Shown here piece by piece: positions 36,703 through 45,906 of a stretch of 60,152 nt of DNA. The stretch lies in NCBI RefSeq assembly GCF_003992625.1, contig NZ_RZMW01000038.1, positions 301-60,452 of the forward strand. Reading direction: 5' to 3'. The notes under the pieces were generated by a model that did not search any database, was not told where the DNA came from, and saw nothing but the letters and a program-made list of their open reading frames with translations. A program made the translations under genes and the position numbers. Origin of the DNA: Pelagibacterium lentulum. GTDB lineage: Bacteria; Pseudomonadota; Alphaproteobacteria; Rhizobiales; Devosiaceae. Each line of letters begins with the position of its first letter. Position 1 is the first letter of the stretch.

Positions 36703-37617
36703 CTAAATCTGTGTCGAGCGATAGCTCTGATTGGCAAGGTCGAGAAAGGCGTGAACCGAGGCCGCAAGGGCCCCTTTCTTGCGGCGCGCGATCAGCAATT
36801 GCCGTTTGGCCCAATCTTCGGACAACGGGGCGTAAACAAGGTCGGTCCCCGCCAGAAGATGAATGGAGGAATTTCGCAAGAATCCGATGCCGAACCCGGC
36901 TTCGACCATGCGCACAAGCGAGGGAAAGCTTTCGACATTTACGCGCTGACCCAGCGTACGCCCGGCCTTGTGCGCGGCTTCATTGAGCAGGCGGTCCAGC
37001 GCACCGGTATGGTGGACGCCCACCACCTCGTAATGCACCACTTCGTCAAAGCTGATCGGCTTGCTTTTGGCGAGTTGGGTGCCCAGCGAGTGATCGGGCG
37101 AGGCGATGACCCAGACGTGATCGTCCTCGAAAGGGGTCACTTCAAAGCGCGTGAAATCGTAATTATCGGCGACGATGGCGACATCGACCTGCGCATCTTC
37201 GAGCGCGGAAAGCGCGGCACGGGCCACCATCTCACGGATGTCGAGGGCAACATCAGGATGGGCACTTGCATACTCGGCCAGAATTTCCGGCAGGCGACCC
37301 GAGAGCGCCGAACTGGACGAGGCAATGCGCAACTGACCGCCCTGCCCCGAAGCAAAGCGGGTCATGCCGGTTTCCAGATCAGCGATTTCGCGGAAGATGC
37401 GACGGCAGCCTTCGGCATAGGCGGTGCCTGCATGAGTGAGCGTTACGCCGAGCGCAGAACGATCAAACAGTACGGCACCGAGGCGGCTTTCCAAATCGGC
37501 AATGCGGCGACTGATCGCCGAAGGGGCGATGCTTTCGCGCTCGGCCGCCTTGGCAATCGATCCGTCGCGGGCCAAGGCGAGAACCAGCCGTGCGGTTACC
37601 GGATCGAAATTTGTCAT
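36703..37617 (-). CDS. LysR-family transcriptional regulator
   Basis: A 304-residue LysR regulator: N-terminal winged helix with GSIAKAAERESIAPSAISRR and DLESRLGAVLFDRS, then the type-2 periplasmic-binding-like effector domain (from about 90, GQLRIASSSSALSG, and later GVHHTGALDRLL). It lies 66 bases upstream of psuG in the same direction, so it may be cotranscribed with and control the pseudouridine genes, or regulate something beyond the rha genes. The inducer is unknown. Confidence 0.9.
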   Translation of the reverse strand: MTNFDPVTARLVLALARDGSIAKAAERESIAPSAISRRIADLESRLGAVLFDRSALGVTLTHAGTAYAEGCRRIFREIADLETGMTRFASGQGGQLRIASSSSALSGRLPEILAEYASAHPDVALDIREMVARAALSALEDAQVDVAIVADNYDFTRFEVTPFEDDHVWVIASPDHSLGTQLAKSKPISFDEVVHYEVVGVHHTGALDRLLNEAAHKAGRTLGQRVNVESFPSLVRMVEAGFGIGFLRNSSIHLLAGTDLVYAPLSEDWAKRQLLIARRKKGALAASVHAFLDLANQSYRSTQI

Positions 37618-37726
37618 TTAGGCCCTGCTCATCAGCGAATCTCTACGCGCGGAAATTATAGCAGGTTTTGGCGCACGCATCCGAAGTTGAGCGGCGCTTG
37701 CGATTAACGTACGCTCAGTTGCTGGC

Positions 37727-37747
37727 CCCCGGGAATGAATCCCGGGG
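37727..37747. terminator. GC-rich hairpin between LysR and rhaI
   Basis: CCCCGGGA and TCCCGGGG form a perfect 8-base stem around ATGAA. It lies about 60 bases beyond the rhaI stop and 110 bases before the LysR gene, in the direction where rhaDI transcripts would end. On the minus strand it is followed by GCCAGC, not T-rich, so termination may be Rho-assisted. A run of six T lies upstream on the plus strand. Confidence 0.45.
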
Positions 37748-37809
37748 CGACGGTGGTGTTTTTTGCCAGGCGTTAGTGAAAGAACCGAGAGGGACGCATA
37801 AGCGTAGCG

Positions 37810-39102
37810 TTATACGATGCCGCCGGAGCCGCCGGTGACTGCAGGACGTTCGGCAGCAACTTTGGCCCGATAGCCTGCTGCGCGATAGGCAGCGATGGGA
37901 TCGATAGCTGCGCCTTTGCGCTGACGCGCCATGGCGAGTATGGGCTCGACATCTGTGCGGAAAGCCTTTTTGAGCGTCTGGGCAGCCATAAGCGCGTCAT
38001 TATCCTCTTGGAAGGACTTGAGCGCGCCGCGATCAACCAGAAGCGCCTGCGCATAGGCGCGTTGCACTTCCATCGCACTCTGCATGAGGCTTTCGATGGG
38101 ATCGGTCACGTTATGGCTCTGATCGAGCATGTGGGCCGGATCGAAGCCTTCTGCGCCGCGCTGTTCGGCATCGACAAGTTCATTGAACACAAGGAAGAGC
38201 CGGAACGGATCGATTGAGCCGGTATCGAGGTCGTCGTCACCGTACTTGGAATCGTTGAAATGGAAGCCGCCCAGCTTTTTGAACTGGATCAGGCGGGCGA
38301 CGATCATCTCGATATTGACGTTGGGGGCATGGTGGCCGAGATCGACAAGGCAATAGGCCTGCGGGCCCAATTCCTGCGCGATCATGTAATTGGTGCCCCA
38401 ATCCTGCACGACGGTGGAATAAAAGGCCGGTTCGTACATCTTGTGCTCGGTGAAGATGCGCCAATCGGCAGGCAGTGCCTTGACCACATCCTTCATGGCA
38501 TCGAGGTAGCGCTCGAACTGGGTGGTGAAATTGGTCTGGCCGGGGAAGTTGGAACCATCACCAATCCAGACCGTGAGCGCCTTGGATCCGATGGCCTTGC
38601 CGATTTCGATACATTCGATGTTGTGCTCGACGGCCTGTGCGCGGGTGGCGGCACTGGCGTGGCTAAGCGAGCCGAATTTATAGGAGTGCTTCTGGCCTTC
38701 TGCGTCGGAAAAAGTATTGGAGTTCATGGCATCAAAGCCGAGCCCGAGGGTATCGGCCTTTTCGAGCAGGGCTTTGGGGTCGGCCTTGTCCCACGGAATA
38801 TGCAGCGAGACGTTGGGGGTGGCGCCGGTCAACTGGTGAATAACGCCGCAATCGTCGAGCTTGTCGAAGATGTCGCGCGGTTCGCCAGCGCCGGGGAAGC
38901 GGGCAAAGCGCGTGCCGCCGGTGCCAACGCCCCATGAGGGGACGGCCACGCCATAAGCGGAGACTTTTTCGACGAGTTTTTCGATGTCGATATTGCGTCG
39001 CGCCAGGTGTTCGCCAAGGGCCGCGTAATCGGCGTACAAGGCCTTGGCGTGCTTGTCGTTATTGGCTCCAATCTGATCGGAGCCGATCTTGTATTCAGCC
39101 AT
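37810..39102 (-). CDS. rhaI: L-rhamnose isomerase, RhaI type
   Basis: RhaI converts L-rhamnose to L-rhamnulose, the first step of the phosphorylating pathway used by rhizobia. The 430-residue TIM-barrel protein shows metal-binding motifs of this isomerase (IFTEHKMYEPAFYS, LVDLGHHAPNVN, GGFHFNDSKYGDDDLDTG). The start is the ATG of MAEYKIGSDQ after a near-perfect GGGAGG site; a longer frame adds seven codons. It lies 21 bases downstream of rhaD in the same operon and is distinct in sequence from the E. coli RhaA type. Confidence 0.93.
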   Translation of the reverse strand: MAEYKIGSDQIGANNDKHAKALYADYAALGEHLARRNIDIEKLVEKVSAYGVAVPSWGVGTGGTRFARFPGAGEPRDIFDKLDDCGVIHQLTGATPNVSLHIPWDKADPKALLEKADTLGLGFDAMNSNTFSDAEGQKHSYKFGSLSHASAATRAQAVEHNIECIEIGKAIGSKALTVWIGDGSNFPGQTNFTTQFERYLDAMKDVVKALPADWRIFTEHKMYEPAFYSTVVQDWGTNYMIAQELGPQAYCLVDLGHHAPNVNIEMIVARLIQFKKLGGFHFNDSKYGDDDLDTGSIDPFRLFLVFNELVDAEQRGAEGFDPAHMLDQSHNVTDPIESLMQSAMEVQRAYAQALLVDRGALKSFQEDNDALMAAQTLKKAFRTDVEPILAMARQRKGAAIDPIAAYRAAGYRAKVAAERPAVTGGSGGIV

Positions 39103-39123
39103 TTTTTCCTCCCAGAGAGCCAA

Positions 39124-41226
39124 TCAGCGCGTGAAGCTTTGTGCGTTGCCCGCGTCGACGTTGATGATGTTGCCGGTCGATTTTGCGGATGCTTCCGAAG
39201 CCAGGAAATAGATGGCTTCAGCAATATCTTCGGGGAACACCGAACGCTTGAGCATGGAGCGTTGACGGTAGTGCTCTTCGAGCTCGTCGGTATCCATGTT
39301 GTAGGCGGCGGCGCGCTGTTCTTTCCATTCCCCGGTCCAGATCTTGGAGCCGCGCAAGACAGCGTCAGGATTGACGACGTTAACACGGATCTGATCGGCG
39401 GCCCCTTCAAGCGCGAGGCAGCGCGCGAGGTGGATTTCGGCGGCCTTGGCCGTGCAATAGGCCGAGGCGTTAGGCGACGCGGCAAGCCCGTTCTTTGAGG
39501 CGACGAAGACAATGTTGCCGCCGATTTTCTGGGTATGGAACAGGTTGAACGCAGAGCGGCTGACAAGGAAGTAACCTGTCGCCAGAATGTCCATGTTCTT
39601 GTTCCAGAGCGCCAGTGTGGTTTCGCCAATCGGTGCCGAGGATGCCAGACCGGCATTGGAAACGAGAATATCGAGGCCGCCGAACTCGCGGGCCGCATTG
39701 GCAAAGCCATCGATGACGGCCTGCTCGTCGGTCACATCGACCCGAACCGCGCGCACGCTGTCCTTGCCGAAGGCGCCGGACAATTCCTCGCTTGCTGAGC
39801 CGAGTGCCTTTTCATCGATGTCAGCGAGGATGACGCAGGCGCCTTCGCGCAGCAGCCGGACTGCAGTTGCCTTGCCAATCCCCCCTGCTCCGCCGGTCAC
39901 AAGCGCGATCCGGCCTGCCAGCGATTTGGGCTTTGGCATACGTTGCAGCTTTGCTTCTTCAAGCAGCCAATATTCGATGTCGAAGGCTTCCTGTTCATCA
40001 AGGCCGCGATAAGTCGAGACCGAGGACGCGCCGCGCATGACATTGATAGCGTTGATATAAAATTCAGCCGAAACACGGGCCGTGGCCTTGTCCTTGGCGA
40101 AGGTAATCATGCCCACGCCGGGGATGAGATAAACAACGGCGTTGGGATCGCGCATGGCGGGCGAGTTGTCCCGCTTGCAGCGCTCGTAATATGCGGCGTA
40201 GCCCTCGCGATATTGGGCGATTGCACCTTCGAGACCCTCCAGCACTGCATCGACATCAGGCATTGCCGGATCGAAATCGATCACCAGCGGCGCGATCTTG
40301 GTGCGCAGGAAGTGATCGGGGCATGAAGTGCCTAGCGGCGCGAGATCGGCCAGCGCGTTGGAATTGACGAAATCGAGAACAGTCGCGGAATCGTCGAAAT
40401 GGCCAACCTTATGGCTATCGGCCGAGATCATGCCGCGAATGGCGGGCATCAGCTTGCTAGCAATCGCCTGACGCTGAGCGGCATCGAGCGCCTTGACCTT
40501 TTCGCCGCCAAAAGCGGGTTTATCGGCCGTTTTCTGATCGAGCCAGGCAATGGCCTTGTTGATGGTGGCGATGGTGGTTTCGTAACAGGCTTTCGGCGTA
40601 TCCCCCCAAGTGAACAAGCCGTGGCTTTCGAGGATCACGCCTTTGGCATCGGGATTTTCAAGACAGAACTTTTCCAGCCAAAGGCCGAGTTCAAAGCCGG
40701 GGCGCTTCCAGGGTAACCAGCCGATTTCATCGCCGAAAATCTCCTGGGTCAACGCCTTGCTGTCAGCACTGGCGGCAATTGCAATGATCGCGTCCGGGTG
40801 CATGTGATCGACGAATTTGCGCGGGACATAGGCGTGGAGCGGTGTATCGATGGAGGCAGCGCGCGGATTGAGATTGAAGGTACAATGGGGCAGATAGCCC
40901 ACCATCTCGTCTTCATATTCAACGCCGCGATAGATGTCCTTGAGCGCGCGGAGCTTGTCCATGTAAAGCGTTGAAAAGCCATCGCGCTTGATGGTGCCGA
41001 CATCGCCGCCCGAGCCCTTGACCCAGAGGACTTCGACCTCCTCGCCGGTCAGCGGGTCCTTTTCCATGATTTTGGACGAGGTGTTGCCGCCGCCGTAGTT
41101 GGTGACGCGCATGTCCGAGCCCAGCAGGTTGGACCGATAAACCAGCCGGTCAGCCTCGTTCATCGATGCCGCTTTGACATCATCCCAAAGATTGTCGAGA
41201 CGCGTGGACGCGACGGTAACGGCCAT
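39124..41226 (-). CDS. rhaD: Bifunctional rhamnulose-1-phosphate aldolase/short-chain dehydrogenase
   Basis: 700 residues join two enzymes. The N-terminal aldolase (about 1-420) cleaves rhamnulose 1-phosphate into dihydroxyacetone phosphate and L-lactaldehyde; its zinc histidines are in TPLHAYVPRKFVDHMHPDA. The C-terminal SDR (from about 440) has TGGAGGIG and YCTAKAA (Tyr and Lys catalytic) and likely oxidises or reduces lactaldehyde. The fusion matches the rhizobial and Bacillus RhaE/RhaEW type. The ATG of MAVTVASTRL follows GGGAGG; the longer frame upstream is noise. The promoter is in the divergent region with rhaR. Confidence 0.94.
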   Translation of the reverse strand: MAVTVASTRLDNLWDDVKAASMNEADRLVYRSNLLGSDMRVTNYGGGNTSSKIMEKDPLTGEEVEVLWVKGSGGDVGTIKRDGFSTLYMDKLRALKDIYRGVEYEDEMVGYLPHCTFNLNPRAASIDTPLHAYVPRKFVDHMHPDAIIAIAASADSKALTQEIFGDEIGWLPWKRPGFELGLWLEKFCLENPDAKGVILESHGLFTWGDTPKACYETTIATINKAIAWLDQKTADKPAFGGEKVKALDAAQRQAIASKLMPAIRGMISADSHKVGHFDDSATVLDFVNSNALADLAPLGTSCPDHFLRTKIAPLVIDFDPAMPDVDAVLEGLEGAIAQYREGYAAYYERCKRDNSPAMRDPNAVVYLIPGVGMITFAKDKATARVSAEFYINAINVMRGASSVSTYRGLDEQEAFDIEYWLLEEAKLQRMPKPKSLAGRIALVTGGAGGIGKATAVRLLREGACVILADIDEKALGSASEELSGAFGKDSVRAVRVDVTDEQAVIDGFANAAREFGGLDILVSNAGLASSAPIGETTLALWNKNMDILATGYFLVSRSAFNLFHTQKIGGNIVFVASKNGLAASPNASAYCTAKAAEIHLARCLALEGAADQIRVNVVNPDAVLRGSKIWTGEWKEQRAAAYNMDTDELEEHYRQRSMLKRSVFPEDIAEAIYFLASEASAKSTGNIINVDAGNAQSFTR

Positions 41227-41300
41227 TGGATCCTCCCAATACAGAAATGGCGAGCATTTGCCCTTTGTTGGCGTTTTGCACCTAACACCCGCGAGTGTCA

Positions 41301-41380
41301 ATCATAAACGATCATAAACAATCATAAAACATCATGTTTCACGAGATGGGCGCGAAATATGATTGACATTGATTGAAATT
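41301..41380. promoter_or_regulatory. Phased repeats, probable DeoR-type (RhaR) operators
   Basis: Four direct repeats with an exact 10-base period occupy 41301-41340 (ATCATAAACG, ATCATAAACA, ATCATAAAAC, ATCATGTTTC). Facing them, 41361-41380 repeats GATTGACATT and GATTGAAATT, the opposite orientation of the same motif. They lie between rhaD (minus) and rhaR (plus), where a DeoR-family repressor would control both sides. The one-turn spacing places all sites on one DNA face. The repeats are seen; binding by RhaR is inferred. Confidence 0.75.
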
Positions 41381-41415
41381 GGTGAAAACGATAGTGGCAA
41401 GGGAGAACTATTCAG

Positions 41416-42225
41416 ATGCATGAGCGTGAGCGCCACAGGGTCATATTGTCCGCGGTACAGTCGCGGCCAGTCGCCACGGTGACGGAACTTGTGGAGCTTA
41501 CCGAAACCTCGGAAGCAACCATTCGGCGCGATATTGCGGCTTTGCATGTGCAAGGCAAGCTGCGGCGCGTTCGCGGCGGTGCAGAAGCGCTGACCCCGCC
41601 CACGCAGGCGGGCCTGATCGGGCGTCCCTTTTCGGTCAACGAAACAATCAACATCAATCTCAAGCGCGCAATCGCCAAGGCGGCGGTCGAAATGTGCGCC
41701 GACGGCGATTCCATTATCATCAATGGTGGTACAACCACCTATCAGATGGTGTTTCACCTTGCGCATCGGCGCTGTCAGGTCTTTACCAATTCCTTTCCCA
41801 TCGCCAGCCACCTGCTCGCCAATTCGCGCAACAGTGTGATCGTACCGGGCGGAACGATCTATCGCGAGCAGAATATCATCCTGTCTCCGTTCGAGAGCGA
41901 TGTGACAAAGCATTTTTATGCACGCCGCATGTTCATGGGTGCGCAAGGAATCGGAGCGCATGGCGTTACCGAAGCGGACCCGCTCTTGATCCAGGCCGAG
42001 AACAAACTGCTCAATCAGGCCGATGAACTGGTGGTGCTGGCCGACTCCTCGAAATTCAAGCAGCGCTCAAGTCTGATTCTGTGCCGGCTGGAGCGCGTGC
42101 ATACCATCATTACCGATCGCGGGTTGCGCGACGAGGACCGCCAGATGCTCGAGGACAAGGGCGTCGATGTCATCGTAGCAGAGGCCGGAGAAGCCGAAAA
42201 ACAAGAATCTTCATCGGTCGCGTGA
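41416..42225 (+). CDS. rhaR: DeoR-family regulator of rhamnose genes
   Basis: A 269-residue DeoR-type regulator: winged helix (MHERERHRVILSAVQS, then VTELVELTETSEATIRRDI and the family RRVRGG motif) followed by the sugar-phosphate-binding DeoRC domain (INGGTTTYQM, ADSSKF). Its place at the head of the rhaSTPQK run and divergent from rhaDI, over phased DeoR-type repeats, supports regulation of the rhamnose cluster, as for RhaR of Rhizobium leguminosarum. The effector is probably a rhamnose-derived sugar phosphate. Confidence 0.9.
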   Translation: MHERERHRVILSAVQSRPVATVTELVELTETSEATIRRDIAALHVQGKLRRVRGGAEALTPPTQAGLIGRPFSVNETININLKRAIAKAAVEMCADGDSIIINGGTTTYQMVFHLAHRRCQVFTNSFPIASHLLANSRNSVIVPGGTIYREQNIILSPFESDVTKHFYARRMFMGAQGIGAHGVTEADPLLIQAENKLLNQADELVVLADSSKFKQRSSLILCRLERVHTIITDRGLRDEDRQMLEDKGVDVIVAEAGEAEKQESSSVA

Positions 42226-42281
42226 CGACCGGGACAATAGCCAAAAGCCAAAAAGCTCACCATATTCCAAGGGAGGAAACC

Positions 42282-43277
42282 ATGAGCCTTGTAAAATCAC
42301 TCATTGCCACAACTGCGCTGACCGCAGCGATGTTTTCATTCGCTGCCCCCGCGCAGGCCCAGACACGCATTGCGCTGCTGGTGAAATCGCTCGGCAACGG
42401 CTTTTTTGAGGCCGCTGCGCGCGGTGCCGAGGAGGCCGCTGCTGAACTTGGCGATGTTGAAATCATCTATACCGGCCCGACTGAGCCAACAGCCGAAGCC
42501 CAGATCGAGGTCATCAACGCACTGATCGCCCAGCAAGTGGACGCGATTGCCATTTCGGCAAACGATCCGGATGCGGTCGTGCCGGCCCTACAGCGCGCGA
42601 TGGATCGCGGCATCACCGTTATTTCCTGGGATTCAGGCGTAGCCCCTGAAGGGCGTGCAATGCATCTCAACCCCTCGTCCAATGAGTTGATCGGCAATAC
42701 CATCATCCGGCTCGCCGCCGATCATCTGCCTGAAGGCGGCGAGGTTGCCATTCTCTCGGCAACGGCAACCGCAACCAACCAGAACATCTGGATCGAGGAA
42801 GCGCGCAAGGTCTTGCCCGAATACGAAGGCATCGATCTCGTTGCCGTGGTTTATGGTGACGATCTTTCGGACAAGTCCTATCGCGAGGCCCAAGGCCTGA
42901 TGCAGACTTATCCAAATCTCGACGCGATCATTGCACCGACCACGGTTGGTATCGTTGCTGCTGCGCAGGCTGTGACCGATGCGGGTAAGATCGGTGAGAT
43001 CAACGTCACTGGCCTTGCGCTGCCTTCGGAAATGGCGGGGCACATCCATTCGGGCGCCAGCCAGTCCTTTGCGATCTGGAACCCGATCGATCTGGGCTAT
43101 TCGGCGGCCTATATCGCCCACGCCCTGGCAACGGGTGAAGCGACAGCCAACGAAGGCGACATCATCGGAATCGGCCGTGTAGGCGAAGTCATGATCGGTG
43201 AAAACGGCGAAGCGGCAATGTCCGATCCGTTCACCTATGATGCATCAAATGTGGATGAGTTCGCCGAAATCTTTTGA
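42282..43277 (+). CDS. rhaS: Rhamnose ABC transporter substrate-binding protein
   Basis: A 331-residue periplasmic-binding protein of the ribose/rhamnose type. The signal peptide MSLVKSLIATTALTAAMFSF (ending PAQA) precedes QTRIALLVKSLGNGFFEAAA. Ligand contacts typical of the family are recognisable in ISANDPDAVV, VISWDSGV and TATATNQN. The ATG follows GGGAGGAAAC. It is the first gene of the transporter block, with a strong hairpin just after it. It is named for its place in the rha cluster; the sugar bound is inferred. Confidence 0.9.
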   Translation: MSLVKSLIATTALTAAMFSFAAPAQAQTRIALLVKSLGNGFFEAAARGAEEAAAELGDVEIIYTGPTEPTAEAQIEVINALIAQQVDAIAISANDPDAVVPALQRAMDRGITVISWDSGVAPEGRAMHLNPSSNELIGNTIIRLAADHLPEGGEVAILSATATATNQNIWIEEARKVLPEYEGIDLVAVVYGDDLSDKSYREAQGLMQTYPNLDAIIAPTTVGIVAAAQAVTDAGKIGEINVTGLALPSEMAGHIHSGASQSFAIWNPIDLGYSAAYIAHALATGEATANEGDIIGIGRVGEVMIGENGEAAMSDPFTYDASNVDEFAEIF

Positions 43278-43290
43278 TCGGCTTCACAAA

Positions 43291-43319
43291 TCCGGCCCGG
43301 AGATTTCGACCGGGCCGGA
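43291..43319 (+). other. Intercistronic hairpin between rhaS and rhaT
   Basis: TCCGGCCCGG and CCGGGCCGGA pair perfectly over 10 bases with a 9-base loop, 13 bases past the rhaS stop. There is no T-tract, so it is more likely an mRNA processing or stability structure that lets the binding-protein gene outproduce the membrane genes. Confidence 0.65.
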
Positions 43320-43381
43320 AACCCTATATTTACGCCTGACGCCTGACGCATTCGTCTCACTCGGGTGTTGCAGATTTTGCC

Positions 43382-44920
43382 ATGAGCCAAACGATGCACA
43401 AGGTGCTTGAAACAGAAGCGGCCGCGCCGAGCCTCACCCTTTCGGGGATTTCCAAATCCTTCCCCGGCGTCAAGGCCCTCGACAACATTGCGCTGGAGCT
43501 ATACCCCGGCCAAGTGACCGCGTTGATTGGGGAAAACGGGGCAGGCAAATCCACGCTGGTCAAGATCATGACGGGCATTTACCAGCCCGACGGTGGTGCG
43601 ATAACGCTCAATGGCCAAGACATAACCCTGCCAACCGCTCATGCGGCGCTGGGCCTCGGGATTACCGCGATCCATCAGGAAACCGTGCTGTTCGACGAAC
43701 TTTCGGTTGCTGAGAACATTTTTCTTGGCCATGCGCCCCGCACGCGGTTCGGGATGATCGACTGGCGCAAACTGCGTGCCGAAGCAAAGGACATCCTTGC
43801 GTCAATGGGGGCGCCGATCGATCCTAACGCGCGCCTCAAGGACCTCTCGATCGCCAACAAGCATCTGGTCGCTGTTGCGCGTGCCCTCTCGATTGAGGCG
43901 CAAATCGTCATCATGGACGAACCGACCGCTGCGCTGTCACACAAGGAAATCGAGGAACTGTTCGTTCTGATCGATCTGCTCAAGCAGGACGGCAAGGCGA
44001 TCCTTTTCATCTCGCACAAGTTCGATGAAATCTTCCGGGTTGCCGACCGCTACGCCGTCTTTCGCGACGGGGAGATGGTGGGTGCAGGGTTGATGAAGGA
44101 TACCGAGCAGTCCCAACTTGTGCGGATGATGGTCGGGCGCTCGGTCGAACGCGCTTTTCCCAAGCTGGATGTAACGCCGGGCGATGTGGTTCTCGATGTC
44201 AACAATTTGAGCCATCCCACTGAATTTGAAGATATTTCCTTTTCTCTGCGCGAAGGCGAAATTCTTGGCTTTTACGGGCTTGTCGGTGCCGGGCGCACGG
44301 AAGTCATGCAGACGTTGTTCGGGATCACCAAGCCTTCCGGTGGCAGCGTGAGGCTGGATGGAAAACCGGCATTAGCTAAAAACCCGGCAAAGGCGATTGA
44401 GAGCGGCATCGTTTATGTGCCCGAAGAGCGCGGGCGACAAGGCGCCATCACGGGGCTGCCGATTTTCCAGAACATTTCCCTGCCCTCGCTCAAGAAAACG
44501 TCGAAATCGGGTTTTTTGCGACTGGCCGAAGAATTTGCGCTGGCGCGCAAATATTCCGAACGGCTGGACCTGCGCGCCTCCTCGCTCAGTCAGGAAGTCG
44601 GCACCCTTTCGGGCGGCAACCAGCAGAAGGTCGTGATCGGCAAATGGCTGGCGACGGCGCCACGGGTCATCATTCTGGACGAGCCGACCAAGGGCATCGA
44701 TATCGGATCCAAGGCGGCGGTGCATGAATTCATATCCGAGCTGGCGGCGGACGGCCTGGCCATCATTATGGTTTCGTCGGAGTTGCCCGAAATCATGGGT
44801 ATGTCGGACAATGTAATCGTCATGCGCGAGGGGCGGATTGCCGGGCGTTTTGCGCGGGAACATCTCGATGCGGAAACGCTGGTGCGGACCGCGGCGGGCA
44901 TTGAGGGAGATCCGGCATGA
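43382..44920 (+). CDS. rhaT: Rhamnose ABC transporter ATP-binding protein
   Basis: A 512-residue double ATPase of the CUT2 (ribose-type) class. Domain 1 has Walker A GENGAGKST (50-58) and Walker B IVIMDEPTAAL, with a degenerate signature (LSIANKHLV). Domain 2 has a degenerate Walker A (GLVGAGRTE), signature LSGGNQQKVV and IILDEPTKGID. These asymmetries are normal for CUT2 ATPases. It is followed by rhaP with ATGA overlap. No clear ribosome-binding site precedes the ATG. It shares its transcript with rhaS. Confidence 0.92.
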   Translation: MSQTMHKVLETEAAAPSLTLSGISKSFPGVKALDNIALELYPGQVTALIGENGAGKSTLVKIMTGIYQPDGGAITLNGQDITLPTAHAALGLGITAIHQETVLFDELSVAENIFLGHAPRTRFGMIDWRKLRAEAKDILASMGAPIDPNARLKDLSIANKHLVAVARALSIEAQIVIMDEPTAALSHKEIEELFVLIDLLKQDGKAILFISHKFDEIFRVADRYAVFRDGEMVGAGLMKDTEQSQLVRMMVGRSVERAFPKLDVTPGDVVLDVNNLSHPTEFEDISFSLREGEILGFYGLVGAGRTEVMQTLFGITKPSGGSVRLDGKPALAKNPAKAIESGIVYVPEERGRQGAITGLPIFQNISLPSLKKTSKSGFLRLAEEFALARKYSERLDLRASSLSQEVGTLSGGNQQKVVIGKWLATAPRVIILDEPTKGIDIGSKAAVHEFISELAADGLAIIMVSSELPEIMGMSDNVIVMREGRIAGRFAREHLDAETLVRTAAGIEGDPA

Positions 44921-45906
44921 AAGCGCTTCTCAAGCATCGCGAACTGATCCTTGTAGCGGCGATTGCGGTTCTGATCGGTCTGATTTCGCTGCGGTTTCCC
45001 GCCTTTATTGCACCGCGCAACATGGTGCGCGTTTTCGATGACACATCGATCCTCGCCATTCTGGCATTGGGGCAGATGCTGGTGATCCTGACACGCTGCA
45101 TCGACCTATCAATGGCTGCGAACCTTGCGTTGTGCGGCATGGTCATGGCCATGCTCAATGCTGCATTTCCCGGCATCCCAATGCCGCTATTGCTCGCGGT
45201 CGGGATTTCGCTAGGCGCAGGTCTCGGGGCGATCAACGGGCTGCTGGTCTGGAAGCTGGATATTCCCTCGATCGTTGTAACGCTTGGCACAATGACGATT
45301 TTCCGCGGCTCGATTTTCCTGCTTTCGAGCGGGCAATGGGTGAATGCCCACCAGATGAGCGATGCGTTCAAGGCGCTGCCGCGCGCGGTGATGCTGGGAT
45401 TGCCTGTCTCGTCATGGATCGCCATTGCGGTGATCGGATTGTTTGTCTTGCTGATGAGCCGGACGCCGTTGGGGCGCTCGTTTTACGCTGTGGGCGTGAA
45501 CCCGACTGCTTCCGTTTACACCGGCATCGATGTGGGCCGGACGCGGTTCTTCGCCTTCACCATTGCCGGGGCAGTCGCCGGGCTGGCAGGGTATCTGTGG
45601 GTGGCGCGCTATGCCGTTGCCTATGTGGATATTGCGGGCGGGTTTGAGCTGCAGATCATTGCGGCGTGTGTGATCGGGGGCATCTCGATTGCCGGTGGTA
45701 TCGGCACCGTGGGCGGTGCTGTGCTGGGCGCATTGTTCCTTGGAGTGGTCAATAATGCCCTGCCTGTCATCAATGTTTCGCCCTTTGCCCAGATGGCCAT
45801 TTCGGGCGCGGTGATCGTGATTGCCGTGATCTTCAATGCCCGCAATGAACGCAAGAAGGGCCGTATCATTCTCAAAAAGGCCGAAAAGGCAGAGGTTGCC
45901 CCATGA
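44917..45906 (+). CDS. rhaP: Rhamnose ABC transporter permease 1
   Basis: A 329-residue CUT2-family permease (BPD_transp_2 type) with about nine hydrophobic helices. Visible features are the N-terminal ELILVAAIAVLIGLISLRF helix, GGMxxGxxN-like segments (GLGAINGLLVWKLDIPS), and the EAA-like loop region FYAVGVNPTASVYTGI. It overlaps rhaT by ATGA and rhaQ by ATGA, so all of the block is translationally coupled. It forms the membrane channel with rhaQ. Confidence 0.92.
   Translation: MKALLKHRELILVAAIAVLIGLISLRFPAFIAPRNMVRVFDDTSILAILALGQMLVILTRCIDLSMAANLALCGMVMAMLNAAFPGIPMPLLLAVGISLGAGLGAINGLLVWKLDIPSIVVTLGTMTIFRGSIFLLSSGQWVNAHQMSDAFKALPRAVMLGLPVSSWIAIAVIGLFVLLMSRTPLGRSFYAVGVNPTASVYTGIDVGRTRFFAFTIAGAVAGLAGYLWVARYAVAYVDIAGGFELQIIAACVIGGISIAGGIGTVGGAVLGALFLGVVNNALPVINVSPFAQMAISGAVIVIAVIFNARNERKKGRIILKKAEKAEVAP

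Noticed and set aside
36526-37707. 393-codon open frame opposite psuG and the LysR gene
   Set aside because: It spans two real minus-strand genes and shows no domain or start signal.
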